Assembly (NCBI GenBank): GCA_964487605.1
Contig: CAZARU010000031.1
Location: forward strand, 1 to 64,000
Direction of reading: 5' to 3'
DNA from: JAJDAH01 sp964487605
GTDB lineage: Bacteria > Myxococcota_A > Polyangia > Polyangiales > Polyangiaceae
Length of the DNA stretch: 64,000 nt
The notes under the pieces are model-generated. The model made no database searches. It had not been told where the DNA came from and worked only from the letters and a program-made list of their open reading frames with translations. Shown here one piece after another: positions 30,007-39,099 of the stretch. Position 1 is the stretch's first letter, and each line of letters opens with the position of its first letter. Position numbers and translations under genes: made by a program.

Positions 30007-30358
30007 TCCTCTGCTCCTCTTGGTCCGCGCCGGACGGGTCCACCTCGCCCCGCGGGATCGCCACGTCGGCAACCCCGCAGGTGTCGATCTCGTTCCCGCT
30101 CGCGGAGCAACGTGGGGGAATCTGAGGCACAACCCGCGCCTTGGCAAGGCGGCGTCAGGGAACGGGCTCCCAGCGAAGCACCGCGCAGCGCGCTACGCAG
30201 CCTGGGGAGGCCTGGGTGAAGCCCGCTGGTGGATCGGGGACCGGTCGGGCTCGTGACGTTTGTGCGGCCCGTCGGGACGATTCCGGGGCGTTCCCGTCCC
30301 GGAAGGTGCGGCGGTCGCCTGGCGACCGGCGACGGCGCCACGCGCCCAGGAGCGCGCT
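30007..30358. other. 352-bp intergenic region without a gene
   Basis: Lies between the BI-1 start and the ketosynthase stop. Short open frames occur on both strands but have Arg/Gly/Ser-rich, non-conserved-looking translations and no ribosome site, so I see no gene. It contains an inverted repeat CGCCTTG-G-CAAGGCG at 30137-30151 (about 130 bases upstream of the BI-1 ATG, a possible operator) and a hairpin at 30312-30328. Confidence 0.5.
30312..30328 (-). terminator. Hairpin downstream of the ketosynthase gene
   Basis: CGGTCGC-CTG-GCGACCG, a perfect 7-pair stem with a 3-base loop, 31 bases past the stop at 30359 on the minus strand. No T-run follows. Confidence 0.35.
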
Positions 30359-31411
30359 TCACACGCGCAGCAGCGCGCTTCCCCAGTGAATGCCGGCGCC
30401 GAGCGCCAGGAGGCAGACGAGCTGCCCCTCCCGCAGGCGTCCATCGCGTCGCATCTCGTCGAGGAGGATGGGGATGGTCGCCGCGGACGTGTTCCCGTAG
30501 CGCGCGATGTTCGACGGGACCTTCGCCGCCGTGACGCCGAGTCGGTCACGGACCGCGTCGTTGATGCGCTGGTTCGCCTGATGGGCGATGAACCAGTCGA
30601 TCTGCTCGAGCTGGACGCCCGCCCGTTCGCAGACGGTGTGGATGGACCTCGGGAGCGCCGTGACGGCGTACTTGAAGACCTCGCGACCCTCCATGGTCGG
30701 GATCCACGTGTCGGTGTCCACGGTCTTCTGCGAGATGAAGGGTCGCGTCTTGAAGCCTGCGGAGATGAGCAGCTTGCCGGATTGGCTGCCGTCGGAGTGG
30801 AGGTCCACCGCCAGCAGGCCGCGATCCCGCTCCGTGCTGCGTTCGACCACGAAGGCGCCGGCACCGTCGCCGAAGATGATGGCGAGGGCGCGGTGCGCCG
30901 TCGCGCGATCCCAGTCCTCGTCCGAAGGCCGTCGAGAGGCCCCGTCCAGGACGTCCCAGTCGCGCCACGGCATGAACCCGGCGTGAGCCTCTGCTCCGAC
31001 GACGAGGATGCAGCTCGCCGCGCCGCTCGCGAGGAGGGAGCCGGCGACCTGCACGCTGTAGATCATCGCTGCGCACTGCGTGCGCAGATCGAGCGCCGGC
31101 ACGTGACCGCAGCCGAGCTTGTTCGCGAGCAGCGGGCCCGAACCCGGGAACACGTGATCGGGGGTCATCGTGTTGAACAGCACGTAGTCGACGTCCTGGG
31201 CCGTGCGACCGGCAGCTTCGAGCGCCGCTCGGGCAGCGGGGAGCGCCAGATCCGACACGCCCACGCCTTCCGGGCAGTAGTGGCGCTGCTCGATGCCCGT
31301 GCGCTGCAGGATCCAGTCGTGGGACGTGTCCATGACCCGCGCGAGGTCGTGATTGGTGTACGGCCGACCGGGGAGGTGGCGGCCGGTGCCTCGAATCGCG
31401 AAGGGCAGCAT
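30359..31411 (-). CDS. Beta-ketoacyl-ACP synthase III (FabH-type)
   Basis: 350 residues, thiolase fold. Condenses acyl-CoA with malonyl-ACP to start fatty-acid or related chains. The catalytic triad is clear: Cys113 (Arg-Thr-Gln-Cys-Ala-Ala), His277 (Ile-Ala-His-Gln-Ala-Asn-Gln-Arg-Ile) and Asn307 (Gly-Asn-Thr-Ser-Ala-Ala). A glycine-rich Phe-Gly-Asp-Gly-Ala-Gly-Ala segment and a final Gly-Ala-Gly-Ile-His-Trp-Gly-Ser complete the pattern. No other fab genes are adjacent, so it may be a secondary FabH or serve a specialised lipid. The ATG at 31411 begins the first conserved strand; upstream codons to 31495 are Arg/Pro-rich. No clear ribosome site. Confidence 0.9.
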   Translation of the reverse strand: MLPFAIRGTGRHLPGRPYTNHDLARVMDTSHDWILQRTGIEQRHYCPEGVGVSDLALPAARAALEAAGRTAQDVDYVLFNTMTPDHVFPGSGPLLANKLGCGHVPALDLRTQCAAMIYSVQVAGSLLASGAASCILVVGAEAHAGFMPWRDWDVLDGASRRPSDEDWDRATAHRALAIIFGDGAGAFVVERSTERDRGLLAVDLHSDGSQSGKLLISAGFKTRPFISQKTVDTDTWIPTMEGREVFKYAVTALPRSIHTVCERAGVQLEQIDWFIAHQANQRINDAVRDRLGVTAAKVPSNIARYGNTSAATIPILLDEMRRDGRLREGQLVCLLALGAGIHWGSALLRV

Positions 31412-31600
31412 GGGGAGCGGACGTCTAGTCGAACGGGGGCGTGAAATCACGACGCCCGGAGGCGAGCTGTCCGGCGTGCGACCGGCCGAACGCACGGTCG
31501 GTCGCGCGCGAGGCGGGCGCTGACGACCGCGGCGCGCCGCGAACCTACGCGGTCCCCTTGACGGCGCGTTCGCTCACGGCGACGCGTTCAGCGTCTCAGC

Positions 31601-32377
31601 ATGGGCCAGCCGTCGTCCGACGCGATCCGGAAGCTCGCCGACTGGCTCGGCGCGGCGAAGCACGCGGTCGCCTTCACCGGCGCGGGGATCAGCACGGAGT
31701 CGGGGATCCCCGATTTTCGCAGCCCGGGTGGTCTGTGGCAGAAGTACCGGCCCATCGACTTCCAGGACTTCGTCGCGTCGGAGGAGATGCGCCGGGAGGC
31801 GTGGCGTCGGAAGTTTCACGTCGATGAGACGTTTCGCGCCGCGAAGCCGAACGCCGGTCACCTGGCGCTCTCGCGGCTCGTCCAGCGCGGGACCGTCCAG
31901 CTGGTCATCACGCAGAACGTGGACGGGCTCCACCAGGCGTCGGGGATCGACGACGACCACGTGGTCGAGCTGCACGGCAACGGGACGTACGCCAAGTGCC
32001 TCGAGTGCGAGGAGCGCCACGAGCTCGAGCCGCTGCGCGACGCGTTCGTCACCGAGGGTCGTGTCCCCGCCTGCCGTCGGTGCGGTGGGATCGTGAAGAC
32101 GGCCACCATCTCGTTCGGGCAGGCGATGCCGCTTCGCGAGATGGAGCGCGCGGCCGACGCCGCGACGTCCAGCGACCTGTTCCTGGTGCTCGGCTCGTCC
32201 CTGGTCGTCCACCCGGCGGCCGGATTCCCCATCGCCGCCAAGCGGGGCGGGGCGAGGCTCGTGATCGTGAACCGGGAGGAGACCGTGCAGGACGAGATCG
32301 CGGATCTGGTGGTCCACGACGAGCTGGGAGCCGTGCTGGGCGCGACGGTCGCCGAGGTCGAGGCGGCGCGGTCGTAG
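31601..32377 (+). CDS. Sirtuin (SIR2/CobB family NAD-dependent protein deacylase)
   Basis: 258 residues. Removes acyl groups from lysines using NAD. Family motifs: Gly27-Ala-Gly-Ile-Ser with Gly-Ile-Pro-Asp-Phe-Arg-Ser, Thr-Gln-Asn-Val-Asp-Gly-Leu-His at 104-111, catalytic His125 in Glu-Leu-His-Gly, zinc ligands Cys133/Cys136 and Cys158/Cys161, and Leu-Gly-Ser-Ser-Leu-Val-Val-His-Pro. The desuccinylase Tyr/Arg pair of class III enzymes is not evident, so deacetylation is the likelier activity. ATG at 31601; no strong ribosome site. Stands alone between the ketosynthase (divergent) and the giant surface gene. Confidence 0.93.
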   Translation: MGQPSSDAIRKLADWLGAAKHAVAFTGAGISTESGIPDFRSPGGLWQKYRPIDFQDFVASEEMRREAWRRKFHVDETFRAAKPNAGHLALSRLVQRGTVQLVITQNVDGLHQASGIDDDHVVELHGNGTYAKCLECEERHELEPLRDAFVTEGRVPACRRCGGIVKTATISFGQAMPLREMERAADAATSSDLFLVLGSSLVVHPAAGFPIAAKRGGARLVIVNREETVQDEIADLVVHDELGAVLGATVAEVEAARS

Positions 32378-32618
32378 CGACGGTCGTGCCGATCCGCGCC
32401 CTCGGTGCCCGTTCGAGCCGACTGACGGCGCCGGAAGGATCTCGAGCCTCCCGCCCTGCGTGAGCGCGTCGGCCAGGTCTCGCGCGCGGCCCGGCCTGGC
32501 GAGGCCACGCGCCTTGGAACCGCGGCGCGCCGGAGCGAGCAAGGAGCCGGATCCGGCTGCACCGAAAGCCGCTGCGTCGGTCGTCGACTTCCGCCGGGCG
32601 CTGAGGCACGAGACGGCG

Positions 32619-35600
32619 ATGCAAGCCCCCGTTCGCAGGCAGATGGTGGTCGGGTCCTGGCTCTCCTTCGCGGTGCTCGTGGCCGTCGTCATCGCGGTGG
32701 CGTGCGGAGCCGACGGCGAGGCTCCCGCCACGAGCTCGACCGACGGCGGCGTGACCTCCGCGGTGCTCCCGGAGTCGAGCGCCGCGCGCGACTCCCTCGA
32801 GGCGATGCGTGAGACGTTCGCGCACGCGGTCGGCAGTGCGGGCGCCCTGGCGCCGGGGGACGTCGCCCTGTTCGGCGTCGAGGGCGACCGGCTCGTTCCC
32901 GAGCCCGTGGATCCGCAGGCGGCCCAGCGTGTCGCCCACGTCCGGGTGACCCTGCCGCTGGCGGCCGACGGCGCCACGGAGATCACCGACGTGCGCTCGG
33001 GCGTGTCCGTGCGCACCGCGCTCGTCGACGCCCTGCCGGCGGAGGGCGCCGTCGCCGACGGTCTCGTCGTGTACGGCTCTGCGCACGTGGGTGGCGGCGA
33101 GCTCGTGCACCGGGTTGCCGCGTCCAGCACCGAGGAGTTCGTGACGCTGCCCAGCGGCGGATCGGAGCTGGCCTGGACCGTGGAGCTCGGGGACGCGGTG
33201 GCCGGGCTGCGGCTCGTCGGGGGCGTCCTCGAGCTGCTCGACGCGGGCGGAGCGCCGCGCCTGCGCGTGAAGCGCCCGTGGGTCGCCGACGCCAAGGGGA
33301 TACTGCGGCAGGCGTCGCTCGACGTGAGCGGCTGCGCCGTGGACACGAGCGGTGCGCCGCCGTGGGGCCGGGCGGTCACGCCGCCCACCGCCCGGAGCTG
33401 CAGACTCTGGGTGCGGTGGGACGCGCGCGATCTCGAGGCGCCGCTCCTCGTCGATCCGCTGTGGCAGACCGCCGATCAACCCGAGTCGCTCCGCGGCGGT
33501 CACGGAGGCGTCGTGCTCCTCGACGGCCGCGCCTTCGTTGCGGGTGGCTGGATCAACACCGGCACGTTCATGGCGCTCACCGCAGAGCTCTACGACTACC
33601 CGTCGGACACCTGGGCGGCGACGAGCCCCATGGGTACCGCTCGAGGCGAGCCGTCGGTGACGCTGCTCGCCGATGGCAGGGTGCTGGTCGCCGGCGGCTC
33701 GACGACGGCCGGCTTCGCCGTTTCGAACAGCGGCGAGGTGTGGTCACCGTCCACCGGCACCTGGGCCGCGGTCGCCAACACCATGTCCACGGCCAGGGCG
33801 CGCCACCCCGCGGTGCGCCTTCAGAACGGGAACGTGCTGCTGCCCGGCGGGCAGACCGCCGCGGGTGTCTACACGAACGCCGCGAGCCTCTACAACCCGT
33901 CCACGAACCTGTTCTCGACCACGGGTGTCATGACGGCCACCCGCGGTTACCACACGGCGACCGGCTACTCGGGCAACCTGGAGGTGCTGGTCGCAGGCGG
34001 CGAGTCGCCCGGCGCGCTCTCGACGGCCGAGTACTACCAGCAGAGCACGGGGACGTTCACCGCGCTCACTGCCATGGGGGTCACGCGCTCCCGCCACGCC
34101 GCGACCATCCTGTCCACGGGCAACGTCCTGGTCGTCGGCGGCGAATCCGGCGGCTCCTGGCTCACTCGCGCGGACACGTACCTGGCGGCGACGCGGACCT
34201 GGTCGGGCACGGTCACGAACATGACGTGGAGCCGCGCGGCGCACACGGCGGTCCTGCGGCCGAACGGCACCGTCCTCGTCGCAGGCGGCTATGCGAACTC
34301 CAACGCCCGCGTCCAGTCCGAGCTCTTCAACGGGTCGGTGTGGACGGACGCGGGGAACATGGGCTGGGCCCGCAGCTACCACACCGCGCACCTGCTCACG
34401 AACGGGGACGTGCTGCAGGCGATGGGCTCGAACAGCAGCGGCTTCGGCTTTCAGCAGACGTCCGAGGTGTTCCAGTTCAGGGCCACGAGCTCGCCGTGCG
34501 GCGTGTCCGCACAGTGCGAGACCGGCTACTGCGTGGACGGCTACTGCTGCAACCTCCCGTGCACCTCGCTGTGCAACGCTTGCTCCGCCGCGAAGAAGGG
34601 CAGCGGGGCGAACGGGACGTGCGGCGTCATCGCCAACGGGAGCGACCCCGACAGCGAGTGCTCGGATCTCGGCGTCGCGGCCTGCAATCAGGACGGCTTC
34701 TGCAACGGCGCGGGCGCGTGTCGCCTGTACCCGTCGGGGACGGTGTGCATCCCGCCGTCGTGCCTGAACGCGGTGTCTACGACCAGCCAGTGCGTGGCGG
34801 GCTCGTGCGTGAGCACGCCGGCGTCGTGCTCCAACTACCAGTGCAACGGCACCGCGTGCGGCTCGACCTGCACGGTGGATTCGCAGTGCGTCGCGGCCGC
34901 CCACTGCGATTCGGGCGGAACGTGCGTCGCCGACAAGGCGAACGGCGCTTCGTGCACGGGGTCGTCGCAGTGCACCAGCGGCAACTGCGTCGACGGGGTG
35001 TGCTGCAACCTGCCGTGCGCGGGGCTCTGTCAGGCGTGCACGGCGGCGCTCAAGGGCTCCGGATCGAACGGAACCTGCGGCAACATCGCGAACGCTTCGG
35101 ATCCGCAGAACGAGTGCCCGGACGACGGGCCCTGCGGGCGCAACGGCTCGTGCGACGGAAGCGGCGCGTGCGCCCAGTACGCCACCGGGACGTCCTGCGG
35201 CGCGCCGACCTGCAGCGCCGCGAGCCAGACCACGTACACGTGCAACGGCGCCGGTCTGTGCAACGTGCCTGCCAGCACGAGCTGCGGGAACTACCAGTGC
35301 AACGGGAACGTGTGCGGGACCTCGTGCACCACGGATGCGAACTGCGTGAACGCGGCGTGGTGCCGGACCAGCGACTCGCAGTGCATCGCGGACCAGGCGC
35401 AGGGGGCGGCGTGCACCGCCGCGAGCCAGTGCGCGAGCGGCAACTGTGTGGACGGCTTCTGTTGCAACGGCGCCTGCGACCTGCCGTGCCAGGCGTGCAG
35501 CGCGGCGAAGAAGGGCAGCGGCGCGAACGGGACGTGCGGCAGCATCGTCACGGGGACCGACCCGGACAACGAGTGCGCGGCGAGCGCGAGCGCGACGTGC

Positions 35601-38600
35601 GGGCAGGACGGCTTCTGCAACGGGTCGGGCGCGTGCCGGTCGTGGGCCAGCGGAACGGCCTGCGGGTCACCCACGTGCGATGCGGGGACGCAGACGAACA
35701 CCACGTGCAACGGCTCCGGTGCCTGCAGCGTGCCGGGGACGGTGGGTTGCGGGAACTACCAGTGCAACGGAAACGTGTGCGGGACGTCGTGCACCACGGA
35801 TGCGAACTGCGCGACCGCCGCGTGGTGCCGGACCAGCGACTCGCAGTGCATCGCGGACCAGGCGCAGGGCGCGGCGTGCACCGCCGCGAGCCAGTGCGCG
35901 AGCGGCAACTGCGTGGACGGCTTCTGCTGCAACGGCGCCTGCGACCTGCCGTGCCAGGCGTGCAGCGCGGCGAAGAAGGGCAGCGGCGCGAACGGGACGT
36001 GCGGCAGCATCGTCACGGGGACCGACCCGGACAACGAGTGCGCGGCGAGCGCGAGCGCGACGTGCGGGCAGGACGGCTTCTGCAACGGGTCGGGCGCGTG
36101 CCGGTCGTGGGCCAGCGGAACGGCCTGCGGGTCACCCACGTGCGATGCGGGGACGCAGACGAACACCACGTGCAACGGCTCCGGTGCCTGCAGCGTGCCG
36201 GGGACGGTGGGTTGCGGGAACTACCAGTGCAACGGAAACGTGTGCGGGACGTCGTGCACCACGGATGCGAACTGCGCGACCGCCGCGTGGTGCCGGACCA
36301 GCGACTCGCAGTGCATCGCGGACCAGGCGCAGGGCGCGGCATGCACCGCCTCGAGCCAGTGCGCGAGCGGGTTCTGCGTGGATGGCTTCTGCTGCAACGG
36401 TGCGTGCAACCTGCCGTGCCAGGCGTGCAGCGCCGCGAAGAAGGGGACCGGAGCGAACGGCACCTGTGGCGTGGTCGCCGCGGGGACGGATCCGGACGGC
36501 GAGTGCGCCGCTGATCCCGTGTCGTCGTGCGACCTCGACGGCCAGTGCGACGGTGTCGGTGCCTGTCGTCTCTACGCTTCGGGGACCCAGTGCGCCTCGC
36601 CCACGTGCGGCGGAGGGACGCAGGTGACCTCGCAGTGCAACGGAACCGGAACCTGTACCGGAACGAACACCTCGTGCGCACCCTACGTCTGCGGCACGGG
36701 CGGAACCTGCGCGACGAGCTGCGCCAGCGACGCGGCCTGCGTCGCGACCTCGTTCTGCAACGAGACCAATGGAACGTGCCAGCCCGATCGCGCGAACGGG
36801 TTGTCGTGCGGCAACGCCAACGAGTGCGTGAGCGGGTTCTGCGCGGATGGCGTCTGCTGCGACCAGGCCTGCGCGGGCTCGTGTGAGGCCTGCTCGGCGG
36901 CGAGGAAGGGCAGCGGCACCGACGGGACCTGCGGCGCCATCGCAGCGGGGACGGATCCGGACGCGGAGTGCGCCGCGGAGCCCCAGAGCACCTGCCGACA
37001 GACCGGCATGTGCGACGGCGCGCGAAGCTGCGCGCTGTGGGCGGTGGGGCTGAGCTGCGGATCGACGACGTGCTCCGCCGGGACGCAGACGGGGTTCGCG
37101 TGCGACGGCATCGGAACGTGCCTGGCCGGGCAGATGACGGCGTGTGCCCCGTACGTGTGCGGCGCCACCGCCTGTCGCGTGAGCTGCGCGAGCGACGCCG
37201 ACTGCGTCCCGAGCGCCTACTGCGCGACGGACGGCACGTGCCGGGCCGATCAGGCGACGGGACAGCCGTGCGCCGCCGCGAGCCAGTGCACGAGCGGCTT
37301 CTGCACGGATGGCGTCTGCTGCGATCAGGCGTGCGATGCGGCCTGCGAAGCGTGCACGCTGGCCCTCAAGGGATCCGGCGCCGACGGAACCTGCGGCGAC
37401 GTCGGGGTGGATACCGACCCGGACGACGACTGCGCTGCCGAGGCGGCGACGACCTGCGGTCGCACGGGGGCGTGCGACGGTACGGGGGGCTGCAAGCTCT
37501 TCGTCCAGGGGACGTCGTGCGGGGCCAACTCCTGCACGGCGACGGCGACGCTCACCGGCAAGCAGTGCGACGGCTTCGGCGCGTGCGTGGACGGGCAGAC
37601 CACGCAGTGCGACCCGTTCGTGTGCGCGAGCGGCGCGTGCCTGACGGTGTGCGCCGACGACGGGGAGTGCCTGGGCACGCACTACTGCAGCGCCAACGCC
37701 TGCGTGGCGAAGAAGGACAACGGCGTGGCCTGCACGGCCGGCAACGAGTGCAGGGAGGGCTTCTGCGTCGAGGGCGTGTGCTGCAACTCGGCGTGCGACG
37801 GCACGTGCCAGAGCTGTACCGCCGCGGGCAAGGGCGCGGGTGCCGACGGAGCCTGCGGGCTCGCGGCCGCCGGCGCCGATCCACAGGGCCAGTGTCAGGA
37901 TCAAGGGCCGACGAGCTGTGGCCGGGACGGACAGTGCGACGGGCAGGGCGAGTGCCGACGGTACGCCGCAGGCACCAAGTGCGGCGACACGAGCTGCGTC
38001 GACAACGTGCAGACGGGGTTCGGTTGCGACGGCTTCGGGACGTGCCAGCCGGGCCAGAAGACGGATTGCGGCGCCTACGCGTGCAAGCTCGATCAGTGCG
38101 TGGCGTCGTGTGCCGCGGACGCGGACTGCGCTCCGTCGGCGTTCTGCGAGGTTGCGGACTCGGAGTGCAAGCCGAAGGACCCCGACGGGACCGCCTGCAC
38201 CGAATCCGCGAGCTGCGCGAGCGGGTTCTGCGTCGACGGGTTCTGCTGCGGGCGCGCGTGCGACGGCCAGTGCGAGGCCTGCGACGTGGCCGCGTCGCCC
38301 GGCACGTGCACGCCCATCGTCGGGCCGCCTCACGGGACGCGGACGGCGTGCGCGGATGGCGGCGGCGATCCGTGCGCGCTGCGGCTCTGCGACGGGCAGA
38401 CGACGTCGTCGTGCCAGGGCTTCGCCGGCTCGGACGTCGGCTGTCGCGATCAGTCGTGCACTGACGGCGTGGAGACCTTCAGCGCGACGTGCAACGGACA
38501 GGGACAGTGCGGGCCGACCCTCGACGCCACCCAGTCGAAGGTCTGCTTCCCCTTCGTGTGCGGCGATGGATCCTGCAAGGGAACCTGCGCCGCCGACGGC

Positions 38601-38993
38601 GACTGCGCGCAGGGCAACGTGTGCCGGGGTACGCAGTGCGTGTCGGGAGCGACGTGCAAGGACGATGTCACCGTCGTCGACATCAGCGGCGAGGAGCGAT
38701 CCTGCTCGCCGTTCCTGTGCGTCGCGGGAGCCTGCCAGGGGTTCTGCGCGAGCTCTTCCGAGTGCGCGCCGGGCTTCGTGTGCGACACCGAGCAAGGCCA
38801 GGGCGTGTGCATCCCGCCCGCGCTGGGCTCCGCGCCCGCGGACGAGGGCGGCTGCGGGTGTCGAACGGCGCCCACGAGAGGCGCTCCGGGTGCGGTCACC
38901 CTCGCGCTGGCGCTGCTCGCCGGAGCGTTCGCGCGCCGCCGCCGCGCTCGCTCGCCCCGCGGTCCGGCCCCCGGCGCCGCGCACCGCGCTTGA
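32619..38993 (+). CDS. Giant Kelch / Cys-module surface protein with MYXO-CTERM signal
   Basis: 2124 residues. An N-terminal hydrophobic signal with a Val-Ala-Cys at about residue 30 may be a lipobox. Residues ~35-270 are a beta-rich domain of unknown type. About 278-625 hold six Kelch-like blades (Gly-x-Val-Leu-Val-Ala-Gly-Gly, Ala-Glu-x-Tyr, Thr-Trp). Residues 626-~2075 hold nine copies of a ~155-residue Cys-rich module with the core Cys-x-Ser-Gly-Phe/Asn-Cys-Val-Asp-Gly-Val/Phe-Cys-Cys. The end has Gly-Cys2079-Gly-Cys2081, a hydrophobic helix and Arg-Arg-Arg-Arg, a MYXO-CTERM sorting signal. The ATG at 32619 is chosen for the signal peptide; GTG 32460 and ATG 32643 are alternatives. Likely displayed on the outer surface. 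Confidence 0.85.
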   Translation: MQAPVRRQMVVGSWLSFAVLVAVVIAVACGADGEAPATSSTDGGVTSAVLPESSAARDSLEAMRETFAHAVGSAGALAPGDVALFGVEGDRLVPEPVDPQAAQRVAHVRVTLPLAADGATEITDVRSGVSVRTALVDALPAEGAVADGLVVYGSAHVGGGELVHRVAASSTEEFVTLPSGGSELAWTVELGDAVAGLRLVGGVLELLDAGGAPRLRVKRPWVADAKGILRQASLDVSGCAVDTSGAPPWGRAVTPPTARSCRLWVRWDARDLEAPLLVDPLWQTADQPESLRGGHGGVVLLDGRAFVAGGWINTGTFMALTAELYDYPSDTWAATSPMGTARGEPSVTLLADGRVLVAGGSTTAGFAVSNSGEVWSPSTGTWAAVANTMSTARARHPAVRLQNGNVLLPGGQTAAGVYTNAASLYNPSTNLFSTTGVMTATRGYHTATGYSGNLEVLVAGGESPGALSTAEYYQQSTGTFTALTAMGVTRSRHAATILSTGNVLVVGGESGGSWLTRADTYLAATRTWSGTVTNMTWSRAAHTAVLRPNGTVLVAGGYANSNARVQSELFNGSVWTDAGNMGWARSYHTAHLLTNGDVLQAMGSNSSGFGFQQTSEVFQFRATSSPCGVSAQCETGYCVDGYCCNLPCTSLCNACSAAKKGSGANGTCGVIANGSDPDSECSDLGVAACNQDGFCNGAGACRLYPSGTVCIPPSCLNAVSTTSQCVAGSCVSTPASCSNYQCNGTACGSTCTVDSQCVAAAHCDSGGTCVADKANGASCTGSSQCTSGNCVDGVCCNLPCAGLCQACTAALKGSGSNGTCGNIANASDPQNECPDDGPCGRNGSCDGSGACAQYATGTSCGAPTCSAASQTTYTCNGAGLCNVPASTSCGNYQCNGNVCGTSCTTDANCVNAAWCRTSDSQCIADQAQGAACTAASQCASGNCVDGFCCNGACDLPCQACSAAKKGSGANGTCGSIVTGTDPDNECAASASATCGQDGFCNGSGACRSWASGTACGSPTCDAGTQTNTTCNGSGACSVPGTVGCGNYQCNGNVCGTSCTTDANCATAAWCRTSDSQCIADQAQGAACTAASQCASGNCVDGFCCNGACDLPCQACSAAKKGSGANGTCGSIVTGTDPDNECAASASATCGQDGFCNGSGACRSWASGTACGSPTCDAGTQTNTTCNGSGACSVPGTVGCGNYQCNGNVCGTSCTTDANCATAAWCRTSDSQCIADQAQGAACTASSQCASGFCVDGFCCNGACNLPCQACSAAKKGTGANGTCGVVAAGTDPDGECAADPVSSCDLDGQCDGVGACRLYASGTQCASPTCGGGTQVTSQCNGTGTCTGTNTSCAPYVCGTGGTCATSCASDAACVATSFCNETNGTCQPDRANGLSCGNANECVSGFCADGVCCDQACAGSCEACSAARKGSGTDGTCGAIAAGTDPDAECAAEPQSTCRQTGMCDGARSCALWAVGLSCGSTTCSAGTQTGFACDGIGTCLAGQMTACAPYVCGATACRVSCASDADCVPSAYCATDGTCRADQATGQPCAAASQCTSGFCTDGVCCDQACDAACEACTLALKGSGADGTCGDVGVDTDPDDDCAAEAATTCGRTGACDGTGGCKLFVQGTSCGANSCTATATLTGKQCDGFGACVDGQTTQCDPFVCASGACLTVCADDGECLGTHYCSANACVAKKDNGVACTAGNECREGFCVEGVCCNSACDGTCQSCTAAGKGAGADGACGLAAAGADPQGQCQDQGPTSCGRDGQCDGQGECRRYAAGTKCGDTSCVDNVQTGFGCDGFGTCQPGQKTDCGAYACKLDQCVASCAADADCAPSAFCEVADSECKPKDPDGTACTESASCASGFCVDGFCCGRACDGQCEACDVAASPGTCTPIVGPPHGTRTACADGGGDPCALRLCDGQTTSSCQGFAGSDVGCRDQSCTDGVETFSATCNGQGQCGPTLDATQSKVCFPFVCGDGSCKGTCAADGDCAQGNVCRGTQCVSGATCKDDVTVVDISGEERSCSPFLCVAGACQGFCASSSECAPGFVCDTEQGQGVCIPPALGSAPADEGGCGCRTAPTRGAPGAVTLALALLAGAFARRRRARSPRGPAPGAAHRA
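35291..36430 (+). repeat. 465-bp tandem repeat inside the giant surface gene
   Basis: Copies begin at 35291, 35756 and 36221; the third is partial and diverges after about 36360. Copies one and two are nearly identical, with most differences in the first ~60 bases or silent, far closer than the other Cys modules. Each codes one 155-residue module, so the reading frame is kept. Recent duplication or gene conversion. Confidence 0.9.
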
Positions 38994-38996
38994 TTT

Positions 38997-39039
38997 CGCC
39001 CGGTTGCGCGAGGGGGTGACATCGCCCTCGCGCCGGGCG
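38997..39039 (+). terminator. Strong hairpin after the giant surface gene
   Basis: CGCCCGG (38997) pairs with CCGGGCG (39033-39039), and CGCGAGGG (39007) pairs with CCCTCGCG (39025): a 15-pair stem with a 3-base bulge and a 10-base loop, starting 4 bases past the stop. No T-run, as is common in very GC-rich genomes. Confidence 0.6.
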
Positions 39040-39099
39040 AGGCGATTGACGCACAGTGGGCGCCCCGGAGCGCCTGCCGTCCGGCCCGAGGAAACCACG

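Noticed and set aside
30007..30358. Short plus-strand frames between BI-1 and the ketosynthase
   Set aside because: Low-complexity Gly/Arg/Ser translations, no ribosome site, and overlap with the ketosynthase end on the opposite strand.
36132..39098. 988-codon minus-strand frame opposite the giant surface gene
   Set aside because: Arg/Ala-rich translation without motifs; it simply mirrors the Cys-module repeats, whose plus-strand frame shows conserved Cys spacing, signal peptide and sorting signal.
37840..39099. 420-codon N-terminal extension of the acyl-CoA dehydrogenase at 39100
   Set aside because: The upstream part lies inside the giant gene in another frame and across its hairpin; the ATG at 39100 has a good ribosome site and starts the conserved fold.
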